Source: Peronospora farinosa
Taxonomy: Eukaryota > Oomycota > Peronosporomycetes > Peronosporales > Peronosporaceae
NCBI GenBank assembly: GCA_947646735.1
Contig: CANTFK010000800.1
Coordinates: 539,827-603,826 of the forward strand
Direction: 5' to 3'
Length of the DNA stretch: 64,000 nucleotides
Shown here piece by piece: positions 10,349-21,991 of this stretch. A program made the translations under genes and the position numbers. The notes beneath the pieces were generated by a model. It saw only the letters and a program-made list of their open reading frames with translations. It searched no databases and was not told the DNA's origin. Numbering within the stretch: the first letter of the stretch is position 1; each line of letters opens with the position of its first letter.

Positions 10349-11338
10349 TTTTAAGCATAGGTCATTCTATGATCCAGAGGTCATAAAAATGTCGTCGATA
10401 TAGGACCTACGTCCTAATATAGACTTCTTGAGGTCTCCCTAGGGATGGCCCACCTCGAACAGGTCCTCTTGTTTGTCAGAGCCCGGCTCTGAGGAAATCG
10501 TAAGAAATCCATATAAAGCATTATCCAACAGCCCTGATAAATCTGCGGCGCATTCTTCAGTCCAAACGGCATTCGTCTCCACTCAAACAATCCGAGCGGA
10601 GTTACAAACGCGAAATTGAGCGAACTCGTTCGGTCATACTGACCACCCAAAAACCGCTAGCCATATCCAGTGAGCAGTACCACAGGGCCTTATCTAGGTC
10701 TTCCAACAACTCATTCACGAGAGGCATAGGATATACCATAAGCCGCGTTAAATCATTCACCATCCGGTAGTCAATGCACAGCCTTATATCCACCCCATTC
10801 TTCTTGACAATAATTACAATTGGACTGGCCCATGGGGAGGTGGAATGCTGGATTATGTTGGATGACAAGAGGCCTTTTATCAGGTCTGCCAGCTTCTCCC
10901 TAAATTGAGGGGCCACCTTCCGTACCCGTTGGGCGATTGGCCGTGCGTTCCCAGCATCAATGCCGCACACTGCTCCTCCAGCCGCCGGGGGTAATGAGTT
11001 ACCTTTTCCCATCAGCAAATGTCGTTTTCTCCATATAATCTGGCGGAGGCGGTCTACCTCCTCTTTTGGAGTATCACCGGGGTCTGGAATCTGGATGTCT
11101 TCCAACATAACTTCGTTCGTGGATGGGACGATCTCAGGGATAACAGACCAATTTTTGTCAATATCCTCGGCACATAAGTCTCCACTCTCGTGAACACAGA
11201 CTTGGTCATCGGAAGTATCTGCTTCAGCCTTGACGACCTGCCCAGAGGTGGACCCACCTCTGGGTGGACCTGTGGACCTACCTCTGGGTGGACCCTCTCC
11301 AAATCGGTCATATCCTTAGATGAGACTTCCTTGCCCAC
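10349..11338 (-). pseudogene. Reverse transcriptase palm and fingers, family B copy 1
   Basis: Encodes the RT core: KKNGVDIRLCIDYRMVN (fingers), YCSLDMASGFWVV (first catalytic Asp region), LFEWRRMPFGLKNAPQIYQ and YIDDIFM (catalytic DD). An in-frame TAG follows YIDDIFMTSGS, shared with copy 2 at the same site. There are frameshifts near 10540, 10625 and 11090. It copies element RNA into DNA in an intact relative; this copy is broken. Confidence 0.9.
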
Positions 11339-11404
11339 GCTAGCTCTAGCTGGTTGACCTCCATCGAGGGCCTCATCTCTAGACTCCTGATCTGATGGTA
11401 ATGA

Positions 11405-12667
11405 CTAAGGGTCCCTCATAACAGACTCGTGCACCGCGTTAACCACTGGCACTTGGGTCCCCGTCCGTAGCAACATTTTCTGTGGAGTCGCGTACTGAGG
11501 TTTCTCGACCATCGGAACTTGGTATGCTTCATCTTGAGTGGTCTCTGCATCCTCCTCGTCGGTGGTTGCTTGGTAGGCTAGATTGTTCCATTTAGCATAC
11601 CTCCTAGAACCAACTGACACGAATCCTTGGGCCCGGGGAACCCGATCCTTAGCCAGCCAAATGCCCAGCTTGGTATCCTCGTGTAGGATCAGGTCCTTGT
11701 CACTCACATTGATGACCTTCATGAATTGACGATGTCCATGTCCTTGGATCATCGTAGTTACCCATCTGTCTCCACGGGTCATCCATAATTTCCACTGGTC
11801 CGACGTAACCCTCTTCAGCGGAACCTCGACATATTTCGTCGCCGGCAAATTCACGTACTGGCCCAATTTTACCTCAGACATATGGCCACTATACAAGGTC
11901 TCGCGACCTGTCAGCTGGATTCGAACTTCATCTGGCAAGCAAATAGCTCCATCCGCCGTGTCCAAACGAATTCCAGCTGGCACGATAAAGTCCATCCCTA
12001 GTAACACATCCTGGCCGGTCATGGACCCGACCCACACATTGAAGAAGTATACTAATACACCATTCAGTGTTATCTTGATCTTCGTTCGCCCTTCCGTGGT
12101 GTAAACTGCTTCTCCAATGCCCACACACTCTTGTTTCTCGCTTGTGTTGATCTGGCAGCCTGCCTTAAGAGCAAAGGCGATATCCAAAATAGATATATCG
12201 GCACCAGAATCAAACAGTAGATTCGCACGAATATTGTTAACTTTCCCAGAGGCCTTGGCTTGCTTAAACCACTTTCCTGGGGCATGGTGTTTCCAGTATC
12301 CTCTTGACTCTCTCGGCAATAAATCCAATGTCATCATAGTCTCTCCTCGGGGATAAACGTGAGGTATACATGCATTGGCCACAGCAGCAACAGAATTAAT
12401 GCAAAAGCCCGATGTATTTCCAATCAATGCATCCATCTTATTGACCTTCTCCACGGGGTGTTTCTCCACAAATGCATAAATGCAACAATTAGAACGATCG
12501 GCTCGTACCAGATTCAAACCTGGCGAGCGTTCTAATTTAACATCTTCTCCGCCGCCTCGGGCAGCTGCCCCGCGTGTTTGGTCGGGCTGTACCACTGGCG
12601 AATCAGATTGTAGAACTCTTCCATCGGGCACTTGCCGACGACATGAACCTTGCCACAACCGCGACAC
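11405..12667 (-). pseudogene. Aspartic protease and pol N-terminus, family B copy 1
   Basis: 420 codons open. Includes LNLVRADRSNCC after the frameshift site, GESRGYWKHHAPGKWFKQAK, and the protease active site LLFDSGADISILD. A long spacer towards RT follows (GFVSVGSRRYAKWNNLAY). It overlaps the gag 3' end (12532-12667) in the -1 frame. The ORF ends at 11405, before RT, so this copy cannot make a full Pol. Confidence 0.9.
12492..12541 (-). promoter_or_regulatory. gag-pol -1 frameshift signal, family B
   Basis: Minus strand: heptamer GTTAAAT (12541-12535) directly before the gag stop TAG (12534-12532), then a stem-loop with arms 12532-12524 and 12500-12492 (GAACGCTCG with CGATCGTTC, one mismatch). 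The loop holds an inner CCAG/CTGG helix. Pol is open in the -1 frame across this point. The same layout is found in families A and C. Confidence 0.65.
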
Positions 12668-13101
12668 ACAAACAGGCAGTGGTCGGCTGGGTGACCCTTC
12701 TTTTCACAGCACTCGCAAACGAGTCGCTTCCAACAGTCCAGATCCTCATGCTTCCTAGATCCACAATGGGTACACTTTGTCGCGGGTGCCCCTGGCACCA
12801 CCTTTTGTCCAGGTCCCTCTGCCGTGCGTCGACCTCGGTCTGGCTCTGGGTCCTGATGATCCCGGGGGTCATCTGCATTCCTCTCCCTGTTAGTGTAAGG
12901 TTTGCTCGCCGCCGCATAAATTCTTCTGAGGTCACCTTCTCCCTCAGACCCACTGGAGCTGGACCCTTGGTCATTTTCACTTTCAGAAATGTCTCGAATG
13001 ACTTGGACGGGTCTTCTCAGCTGACTCTTGGTGTGGTCTGGGGTGGTTGGGGCCTTCTGACGAAACTTGCTGGAACCGAACAGGACCCTTCCTTGACGCA
13101 T
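12532..13101 (-). pseudogene. gag C-terminus with zinc knuckles, family B copy 1
   Basis: Starts in the end of the capsid domain (QGRVLFGSSKFRQKAP) and passes a Ser/Asp-rich linker. Two Cys/His clusters follow: CTHCGSRKHEDLDCW and CECCEKKGHPADHC, with a third cysteine pair CRGCGKVHVVGKC. It ends EKMLN*. The zinc knuckles probably bind element RNA. The upstream capsid part is decayed. Confidence 0.85.
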
Positions 13102-13516
13102 TTCGCTCTCTGACGAGCCAGCAGGACTTCCTCCAGGTCATCTGCATCGAAAAGTCAGAGCAAGGCGAGCTGATCCGCTAATTACCGATCATCCAAGGTT
13201 TCCGCGTAATGGTCCACGTGACACTGGGGGTCCACCCTTAATATCTAGTTTGGCCCTGAGTCCCACATATTTAGCCGGCACATATACTCCAAGGGTGATT
13301 CATCGGCTCTTTTTCTTGCGTGATAATATTGTCGGGCCACCGACACACCTAAGCCGCAAAACTTGGCTTGGAACTCTCGCAAAAGCAGTTTACAATCAAC
13401 TCGTACCGTTCGACCCAGTTGGCGATACCAATTCTGAGCTGAGCCTGTGAGTAGGGACCCAAAAATGAGACACTTCTCGCTGTCTCGTGCTTGGTCTCGG
13501 AGGAAAGCCGTATCTA
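13102..13516 (-). pseudogene. Decayed gag capsid, family B copy 1
   Basis: Several frame breaks. Comparison with the A gag (44740-45483) shows the same order of short matching words, such as the segment antisense to GCTTGGTCTC near 13488. The segment ends where LTR-B1 begins at 13517, so gag was interrupted by that LTR insertion. Confidence 0.65.
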
Positions 13517-14484
13517 TGTGGTGGAGTGGATTTTCAAACGACGTGAGAGAACCACAAACACACAGCGCCGGACTGCCGACTTACGGAGGGGGTACCCCGA
13601 TACCGTGTCGCGTCAACCTTGGGTCTCACCTTGTGTACCCGTCGGCTTGGCTGGTCTTGCTCCTCGTTAGACGCAGAAGACTTATAGACTTGGTCCTTGT
13701 ATGGAGGGACTTGGTGGTCCCCGAGTGGATATACTTCACTTGGGACCGGGTTTCTTGGGCTCAATCGACTTAGTCGAGAGCGATGCACCTGGTACTGCGT
13801 ACCCCTTTGGTGGCTGACTGTTCTTGGTCCTTGGACCCCTTTGTGTTCTTCCCCGTAGGGAAACCGCTTCCTGTAGCGGGTTTTGGGTGTTTTGACACTT
13901 ACTTGGCACCTCAGGCCAACTATCCTGAGGTTCAACTTGCGTAGCTTGAGCCGTCTAACACCTGCTGACGTCGGGAGTCCAAAGGATATGTCGCCCGGAA
14001 GAGGTGGAGCGACGTAGAAGCTAAGAGGAGGCGCTTAGAGCTGCCACGTGTAAAGCAAATTCGAGTGTGTATATTTATCTTATACTTTGTATGCTTTTCT
14101 TGCCTAACCTTAAGCCTTTGATCTGGATAGTGCCACGTGTCGACTCTTGGAGGAAGAACTGGCTCCTTGGTACCTGTACTTTCTGTAATCTTCGATATTC
14201 CGTGTACCGTTTCTGCACCCTCGGGCATTGGGCCCTGGCACCCTGGACCCCGGTATCCTGGTACCCTGGACCCCGGTACACCGGTACCCCGGTACCCTGG
14301 ACCCTGTATCCTGGGGCCTGTGCTGGCTCCGCACGTCTGGGTCCTTGTATTCTTAATAAGGCTGGGGCCTGGTGTGAGGTTGTAGATCTGCGAGTGGTCA
14401 CTTCCTCGGGGGAGTGACCAGAAATTTTCTTGCTCTCTGTTCCCATTTCCCTTAAACTCTAATTTTCCCTGGCACTGCACCACA
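13517..14484 (-). repeat. LTR, family B, copy 1 (3' LTR of a leftward element)
   Basis: TGTGGTGGAGTGGATTTTC ... GGCACTGCACCACA. It contains the stem-loop CCGCTTCCTGTAGCGG (13864-13879), a promoter region near 14042-14085 (minus strand AATTTGC next to CACGTGGC) and a CCTGGACCCCGGTA-type minisatellite (14215-14315). To its right follow a polypurine-like tract (minus strand GCAGGGGACAGC) and the antisense ORF, so it is the 3' LTR of a minus-strand element. Confidence 0.9.
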
Positions 14485-14582
14485 GCTGTCCCCTGCGCGC
14501 TGGTCTTCCGAACTGCGGTAAGACCACGTGCACCCTTGTCCAGACTCTACGAATTAACAGTAAGTGATCCTACGTCGTTTGG

Positions 14583-16833
14583 GTGGTTGCGTTCACCAAA
14601 TCACAAGTCTTGTATCCGTTAGTGACTTCTCGTAATCTTTTCACCGGGTTCCAAGCACCTGACCGTTGGCCTCTTCCCGAGCTTCCTGGACCTGACCCTG
14701 ACGAGGTTGCCCCGACCGTGGACCTTATTGGGGAGTCCCCCAATTATCTGGAGGTCTCTCAATCTTGGGAAGTTTTAATTGTCGCGGTGGAACGGGCCCA
14801 ATCCATGGAGACCCTCGCTGAGGAACATAGGGTCCTCCAACGGGCCTACCAGATGGAACATCGCCGAACCGCGGAATTAAAGCGTCGCGTAGACGACCTC
14901 AAGGAATTCGAGGTGACCCATGCGCCCCGGATACAGTCTTGGGTCCGGAATCTGGTCCACGAGCATGAAGTGGACCAATTGGCTATCGCCGAGTACCGGG
15001 ATGCACTCGCCCAACGGGTGGACAATTCTCAGGAAGGGGAAGAGTCTCGATTCCAGATCAAGTACTGGAAGGACCAGTACAACGAGTCTGTAAAAGGTTC
15101 TGCGGCAGAGATTAAGTCGCTGGAGTCCAAGTTGGACGCACTTCGCAGTCCTCAAAAACTGTCCAAACAAGTGTTGGTACTCCAGAAGGAGGTTGCCAAC
15201 TACAAGAGCCGCATGAAGGCCCTCCTCCGGGAACGTGACCATAGCTAACGGTTGATCAAGGCACGGCGGCAAAATCGACTCCAGCCACGACCAAAGCCCG
15301 AAGTTCCAGAACGACGAAATGGTCACGTTCGCCTTCATCCAAGGCTTGGTCGTCCCTTAAGCCGAAGAAGCGGAAAGCCAATCGTGCCCCGGGGTCATCT
15401 GAGGCCGAGGATAGCAGTAGTGACGACTCGATGTTCGCCGCCATGGCCAGGTCGCGGGCTTCCAGTCGTCGCTCCGGCCCTGTACCCTCTACTTCAGAGG
15501 TCGGCCCCGAGGTCATAGACCTATCAACTAAGGCCAAGTCCAAGGTTCCCACTCCACCTTCAAGGTCTCCATCCCCTCGCACCTCCCACGCAGCGTCTCG
15601 GGCGTCAAGGAACAAGAAGGCTCGAACGACGTACTCCGACGAGTTCTTGGAAATGTTTGAACCAGACTCTGAAACTGAGAATGACGAGTCTATCCATGCT
15701 AAGCGTAAGCCACCAGCCAAAAGTTCCCGCCGCAAGGGCCCCGCCGGCAAGGGTCCAGCACCACCACCCAAGGGTTCCAGCGGCAAGGGTTCCGCGCCAT
15801 CATCCAAGGGTTCCAGCGGCAAGGGTCCAGTACCACCCAATGGTTCCAGCGGCAAGGGTTCCGCACCACCATCCAGGGGTTCCAGCAGCAAGGGTCCAGC
15901 ACCACCGCCCAAAGGCTCCAGCGGCAAGGGTCCAGCACCCCCCCCCCCTCCAAGGGTTCCAGCAGCGAGGATCCTGCACCCACATCTGAGGGTCCCAGCA
16001 GCGAGGATCCTGCACCAACACCTGAGGGTCCTGCCAGCCAGGGTCCCACCCATGATGATTTACCCGAACGTAACATCCACGGCTATTCTCTTCCTGGTTA
16101 TGCGACGCCCAGCACGTTCGCCGCGGAAGACGTTGCCCCCTGGTCGATTTCCCAGGTAGGGGCCCTCGTTATCACCCAGCTGACGCCAGAGGACCTTTGG
16201 TCCAAGGTATCGCTTCCACTGTCTTGGGTGGGTGCCTCTGAAGACCAGAAGCCCCGAAGCCCCCCAATCTGGAGCGAAGGCCTCATGAAGGACTCTCAAC
16301 TTCAGCTTCTGATGAACTCATGTCCTTGGGCCCAGGGGGTCGTGACCGTAACCCCTATTTCTTTTCCAGTGTCCGGCTGGTTCAGTGACCTCGTGAAGCT
16401 CCATGATACGTACGTCGATGCGTCATGCCAGAGTCTATAGGAAGACCTACACCGACTTCCTCTTTTCTCCGAGCTCCGTACAAAGAGCCAATACGCCTCT
16501 CGGCTGTCCAATGCGAGGAAGAAACGGCGGGCCAAGGCGGTGAGGGCCTTGATGGACGTACTTGAGAAGGTCCTGGAAGGGATGAAGGCCGGTCACTGTG
16601 ACCTCGACATTCTTCTTGACCCCTATTTCCAGCCCATGATCCCGACCCGTCAGCTGACCGTCTGGTACCCAGTCGTCACCACGGAGGATCCTCAGCTGGA
16701 CTTGTTGAGGGCTTTGCATACCGCAGACGACACTGCCCCCTGGCGCGTGTTCTATCGCAAGAACATTCAGGAATACCCCGCCTTCCAGGTCCCTCGTCTC
16801 TCCGGCAAATTTCGCCCGGACACGGATACATGA
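14583..16833 (+). pseudogene. Antisense ORF of family B, copy 1 (coiled-coil + GHCDLDI domain)
   Basis: Lies on the strand opposite to pol, between the 3' LTR and pol. The first half (14583-15248) begins LPELPGPDPDEVAPTVDL and is rich in heptad-like coiled coil (LAEEHRVLQRAYQMEH to QKEVANYKSRMKALLRE). After a change to the -1 frame at 15245-15260 comes a basic, Ser/Pro-rich stretch (SLKPKKRKANR) and tandem KGSSGKGPAPP repeats. The C-terminal domain then has SCPWAQGVV, SGWFSDL, NARKKRRAK, GHCDLDILLDPYF and VPRLSGKF. A C-run near 15938 shifts the frame relative to copy 2, and a TAG at 16438 interrupts it. The N-terminus is uncertain; the first ATG lies well inside the homology. Function unknown. 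Confidence 0.7.
15720..15960 (+). repeat. Coding tandem repeat (KGSSGKGPAPP)
   Basis: Six to eight units of about 33 bp (AAGGGTTCCAGCGGC...) inside the antisense ORF, ending in a run of cytosines. Copy 2 at 57840-58105 has a different number of units and a longer C-run. Confidence 0.85.
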
Positions 16834-17117
16834 AATGTTAAGTCAGCTATCTTTCTGCTCCAACGCTTTTTCCGTAACTTCACGTTCCTTTTCTTTGGGC
16901 CTATGCCCCTGGCCCCTGTACCCCTGGGCCCCTGTACCTCCGGGCCCCTGGGCACCGGTACCCCGGTGCCCTGATACTCTGGGCCTTTCACAATACTTCG
17001 CAATCTCTTTTGTGCTGTCGCACTCTCGAATATAATAACTTGACCCCCTTGTAAGTGTATGACAAATACCGCCTCCTTCTTGCATCATCTTGGCCTTCCC
17101 AAGATGAACTCTCCCCA
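16834..17117. other. Convergent spacer between antisense ORF and pol, family B
   Basis: The two reading frames converge on this 284-bp spacer. It holds a GC-rich repeat (16895-16985, GGCCCCTGTACCCCTG-type) resembling the U3 minisatellite of LTR-B2 (56200-56380). No gene is seen. It may contain 3' ends of both transcripts, which is inference. Confidence 0.6.
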
Positions 17118-17417
17118 CTACTCTTCATGACTCTGCATTGCCTCGAATCGGTTCCGAGTAGCCTGCCTGCGCTCATAGTCCCTAAGCAATCCCCCGCAGT
17201 TGAGGTCCACCTCATCCACCCATGACGGGTCAGGATATCCTTTCCATTGTACCAGGTATTCACACTGGATCCGTCCGTACCGAGTTTTCCTTCCCATACG
17301 TCTGTCTAGAATCTTCTCCACTTCGTATTCATCCTCTTCCAGTTCCGCGACCCAACTTTCTTCTGGCAATAGAGCTTCATCAAAATCCACCCGGTTCGCT
17401 TCGTCTACCACCAACAC
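17118..17417 (-). pseudogene. Chromodomain, C-terminus of pol, family B copy 2
   Basis: 99 codons. Reads VDEANRVDFDEALLPEESW and then a chromodomain (EYEVEKILDRRMGRKTRYGR, LVQWKGYPDPSWVDEVDL, NCGGLLRDYER). The WKGY core and aromatic positions are kept. Chromodomains target integration to marked chromatin in chromoviruses; the same role here is inferred. A stop or frame change around 17418-17436 separates it from integrase. Confidence 0.85.
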
Positions 17418-17435
17418 CGTGTCTGGTCTATCCGG

Positions 17436-18470
17436 TTATTGCCGGACCAGCTTCAACTTTGAAACGTGTACCAACGGGTATATACGGTATTCTGTTCTAC
17501 TGATATCTAAACGAACGGCATAGTTACCCACCAGTTCTCTCACTCGGAACGGCCCTTGCCATAGATGTGCCAGCTTTCGAGCATAACCCTCCTTGACCCG
17601 GTCCAAGTATAACCAGACTTGGGACTCTACCTCAATGTGACCATCAACCACCTCCTCATTGTGGGCCTGGGCCCGACTTTCCATCGCAGATCGTAATAAT
17701 TCGTTGGCTTGTTCCCTCGCTCTGCGATACTGACGTTGTACGCTATATCGCCATCGACGGGGCTCACACTCACGCCGCTTCGTGCTGCCTAACAGTATGG
17801 TGGCTTCTAGAGTACTTCGGACGTCCCAGCCATGTACCAAGAAAAATGGCGTTTCCTTTCGGATCCGGTCCTGAGCCGTATTCAACGCGAAAGTGATCCT
17901 TTCTGCATAGGCATCCCAGTCCTTCTGATCTACCTCGGACACATACATTTTGATGGACCGTGTAATGGTCTGTACCATTCTATCTGCTGTGCCATTGGCC
18001 TGTGGTCGATACGCCATAGTCGCCCGCTGTTTCTGCCCAATTATGCGGTTGAAAGCACGAAAGAAATCTGACATGAAACTGGGTTCTCTGTCGTGACGGA
18101 TCTCCTCACTGGCCCCAAACCGACGGAATACGCACTCTTCGTAACCTTCTGCCACGGTTTGGGCCGACCTCGACGAACTAGCCTTGGCAATCACATATCC
18201 CGTAACAGGTCCACCCAAATCAACAGCTCGGTATTACCCTTGAACGACTTGGGCAAAGATGGGATATGGTCCATCGCGATAACTTGGAACGGGCGGGTAG
18301 CTTGAATGTTCCCTGGACTTCTCCCTCGTAAGGCGGGGCCACCTTTGCCAGTCTCGCAGTCTACGCAAGTGCCAACATAGCGCTGAACACTCCGGAATAA
18401 GCCTTTCCGATGGAATGTTTCCGGATCCGTTGGTATGTACGGCCAATTCCCTGGTGTCCCCCTTCTAGAC
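17436..18470 (-). pseudogene. Integrase, family B copy 2
   Basis: Includes the zinc-binding start (HHYHTSLEGGHQGIGRTYQ, ending CETGKG), the core with DHIPSLPKS, HDREPSFMSDFF and the third acidic residue in NGTADRMVQTI (usually NGTAERM; here Asp replaces the catalytic Glu), and a C-terminal part (VRELVGNYAVRLDISRTEYR). The frame breaks near 18218-18234 and around 18415. Glu-to-Asp at the triad probably disables catalysis. Confidence 0.85.
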
Positions 18471-19111
18471 TCGTATGGTAGTGGTGTAGAAAGTCTTGTT
18501 GTAGACTTTCGGATATAACTAGCCGAATCAACCCCTCACGGTCCTCATCTACTGTTCCCTGGTAAGGGCAGTACAGAAGAAGATCGTCATCATCCAAAGC
18601 GTAGTTCATCTCAATCTTTCCACACGTAAATGCCACCTCGGCCGATAGACTACCCCAGTTGCCCCGTAGGTAAATCTTCAAATCACGTATCCACATCTCT
18701 TCATCTTGGGCTGCTGCAATTCGTTCGATCCTTATCCGTTGCACCACTTCCTCTTGCAAGACTTCCGTCGGCATTATGGATAGGGACCGGGATCTCGTAA
18801 CAGCTGTAACTCGCAATGCAGGGTTCTGGTCCTTGAGTATTAAAAGCTCAGGTAGACGGTTAATTGCTTCGAGGTCCTTGAACTCTTCTTCCGGCACTAT
18901 ATCGACACCCTGTTGCTGGTGCAAAGCCGCGTTAGCAAGTCGGTCTGCACTTTGGTTCCATTCGCGCTTCATGTGCAGAAACTCATGAACGGGCCAGGAC
19001 CTGAGTTTTTCCAGGGCCTTCGCCCGTCGTGCTGTCAGGCCCTGCGCCTTACACTCGATTTCTCCTCGCATCTATCGCACGACCAGTTTAGAATCTCCAC
19101 ACACTACCAGA
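18471..19111 (-). pseudogene. Second RNase H C-terminus and linker, family B copy 2
   Basis: Reads MRGEIECKAQGLTARRAKALEKLRSW in pieces, then NQSADRLANAALHQQQG (last RNase H Asp) and the linker to integrase (LSIMPTEVLQEEVVQRIRIE). It is broken at 19111 by a solo F LTR placed between the third and fourth RNase H motifs. Confidence 0.85.
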
Positions 19112-19453
19112 TGTAACGGGGCTAGAACGTACCGTCACTAGCTTACACGTGCGCTTGAGGAAGACTCAAGCCCGAGTATTAGGTATTAAGTAAATTTAAC
19201 TCTGATTTTTATTTTGGTTTTAATTCGTACTAATTACGAAGATTTTAGTCGTAATAAATACGACAGTGTTCCCGCCTTTCGGGAACCACACAATTTCAGG
19301 TTGATTTATCATTGGTCCATATTGGGGACTTTAGGCCCAATAATAAACCAATAATAAATTACCACGCTGTGCCCGCTATTCGGGCCCAGCACCTGCCTAC
19401 ATATGTAATTGTTTATTTGTGTTAATGCTATATGTGTAATGTAGCCCATTACA
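19112..19453 (-). mobile_element. Solo LTR of family F with target duplication CCAGA
   Basis: 342 bp, the reverse complement of the F LTRs at 22355 and 29532. The perfect 5-bp repeat CCAGA flanks it (19107-19111 and 19454-19458). The uninterrupted site can be read at 9241-9260 in copy 1. Solo LTRs arise by recombination between the two LTRs of an inserted element. Confidence 0.97.
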
Positions 19454-20556
19454 CCAGACGTCTACGCTCCAGGTTCTCCTGTAGAAGGAAGCCTAACAAT
19501 AGGCCTTCATACTCTGCCTCATTTACTGTCGCTTCAGTCAAATATCGGAAAACGGCGGCGACCACCGTCCATTCCGGGAGTTGCCACACAATAGCACTGC
19601 AGGTCCCTCCTCCACGCTTAACTCGTGCAGACCCATTAAAACTGACCACATAGAGGCTTTCCTCGAGCTCAACCGTAGGGGGAACCACCGTGATAGTTTG
19701 ACGGGGGTGTTTCCTAGGGGCAATTGAAGACAAGATGGAGTCCACGTTTTCGCGAGGAGTTATGCTGGCTGCCAATGTCCCCAGTATTTCATCCTCGTCC
19801 CGCTTACGCTTGACCACTTCTAACGTCCATTGAGACAGGAGAGCAGCCCGATTTCCAAGGCGACCTTGACGACCAGGTGACCGGACTAACCACGCCAGTG
19901 TTGAGTGTCGGGTCAAGACCTTGATAGGTCGGGTGACCAGCGACGTGTAACAAAGGTCTAGTATTCGCAATAGCGCCAGCACTTCCTTGTCCACCAGCCC
20001 ATAGTTGATCTCGTTTGGCTTCAAAGTCCGACTCGTAAAAGTTACCGGCATATACACCCCCTCATACTCCTGCACCAGGGATGCCGAGATGGCCCACTCA
20101 CTGGCATAAACGATGATGACCGGTTCTCGGTCTGGATCAAAATGGCGGAGGATTGGGGCGGTGGCGATCTTATCCTTCATCATCGCAAAGGCCACCTGTA
20201 CCCGAGTCCATCGGTCTTCCTCCGGGTCACTCCTCTGGGTGTCCCCAGTCCCACTCATCCGGCGTCGAAATAACGTGATAATCCACTTCTCTTAGCTCGT
20301 ACAATATGGACGCATAAATGGCATAGTCTTCTAGGAACCGACTGTAATAGTTGAGACTCCGGAGAAACGACTCCATAGCTTTTAGGGTAGTAGGCAATGG
20401 TAGATCCACTAAGGACTGAAGGTCCTTGGGGTGGGCCTCCAACCCTTCCGCCGATACTTGGTGGCCAAGGTAATCTACCTTTTGACAATTCCATGAGCTT
20501 TTGACCGCGCTGATCGATAAATTCCACTTATCACAAACCTCCAAAAGTCTTTCCAC
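19454..20556 (-). pseudogene. RT thumb and tandem RNase H, family B copy 2
   Basis: Same order as 9212-10348 and nearly identical to it: VDYLGHQVSAEGLEAHPK, native RNase H with VYASEWAIS, second RNase H with SFNGSAR and NEAEYEGLLLGF. A frameshift near 20260 (GGCGTCGAAATAACG against GGCGTCGTAATACG) splits it. The shared Asn at the first catalytic position suggests that both copies descend from, or were converted by, the same inactive template. Confidence 0.9.
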
Positions 20557-21649
20557 TTTTAAGCATAGGTCATTCTATGATCCAGAGGTCATAAAAATGT
20601 CGTCGATATAGGACCTACGTCCTAATATAGACTTCTTGAGGTCTCCCTAGGGATGGCCCACCTCGAACAGGTCCTCTTGTTTGTCAGAGCCCGGCTCTGA
20701 GGAAATCGTAAGAAATCCATATAAAGCATTATCCAACAGCCGCTGATAGATCTGCGGCGCATTCTTCAGTCCAAACGGCATTCGTCTCCACTCAAACAAT
20801 CCGAGCGGAGTCACAAATGCCGAAATCAAACGAGCCCTCTCAGTCGTACTAACTACCCAAAAACCACTGGCCATGTCCAGCGAGCAATACCATAGGGCTT
20901 TGTCCAAATCTTCCAACAATTCGTTAACGAGAGGCATAGGGTACACCATGAGGCGTGTCACCTCGTTCACCATCCGGTAATCGATACACAAACTTATATC
21001 CACTCCATTCTTCTTGACGATGATCACAATTGGGCTGGCCCATGGTGAGGTAGAATGCCGGATGATCTTAGACGATAGCAGGCCCTTGATTAGGTCCGAC
21101 AGCTTCTCTCTGAACTGAGGGGCCACTTTCCGTACACGTTAGGCGATAGGCCGTGCATTTTCCACATCGATGTCGCACACCGCTCCTCGGGCTGCCGGTG
21201 GTAACGCGTTGCCTTTTCCCATCAATAGATGTAGTTTCTGCCAAATGTTTGGCGGAGACGGTCCACTTGTTCCTTTGGAGTTACACCAGGGTCTAGAATT
21301 TGGATATCTTCCATCGTGACTTCGTCTCTGGAAGGGGCGACCTCAGGGATAATCGACCAGTTTTGTCAATATCTTTCGCGCATAGCTCTCCACTCTCGTG
21401 GACCCAGACCTGGTCATCGGCTATATTTGCCTCGGCTCCATTATCTTGTTGGCCCTTCCGCGATTGGACCTCATCCATCCCGAACTCGTCAATTCTTAAG
21501 AATTCTTTGCTCAGGCTGACTTCTGCTGGTTGGTTCCCGTCAAAAGTATCTTCTACTACCTCTGAGTCCGGCAGTGCTGACTCGGGGATCCTCAAATGAA
21601 CACCCAGCACAGTAGCAACCACTGAGGCTTGGGCTCCTGTTCGTGGCAA
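20557..21649 (-). pseudogene. Reverse transcriptase and linker, family B copy 2
   Basis: Contains YIDDIFM followed by the same TAG as copy 1, LFEWRRMPFGLKNAPQIYQR, YCSLDMASGFWVV, CIDYRMVNEVTRLM and, before a stop at 21139-21141, the RKVAPQF region. The part from 20805 upward is clearly more diverged from copy 1 than the part below. The linker to protease contains HESGELCAKDIDK. Confidence 0.85.
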
Positions 21650-21991
21650 TATTCTTTCTGGGGTCTTATACTGGGGTTTTCGACCATGGGACCTTGGTAT
21701 TCTTCTTTTTGAAAGGGTTCGGAGTCTTCTTCGTCAGTGGTAGCTTGGTAGGCCAGGTTCTGCCATTCAGCATACCTCCTAGAACCTACTGACACAAATC
21801 CTTGAAATCGAGGGACCCGGTCCTTGGATAGCCAAATGTCTAGTTTGGTGTCCTCATGCAGAATTAAATTCTTGTCACTAACATTGGTGACCCTTAAGCA
21901 CTGGCTTCGTCCATACCCATGTACCATTGTAGTCACCCATCGTTCTTCACGGGTACTCCATAGTTTCCACTGGTCTGATACAGATCTCTTT
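21650..21991 (-). pseudogene. Protease-RT linker, family B copy 2 (5' end lost)
   Basis: Reads SVSDQWKLWSTREERWVTTMV and GFVSVGSRRYAEWQNLAY. The protease itself and gag are missing because LTR-C1 begins at 21992 within the codon run (KRSVSDQWK). Confidence 0.85.
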
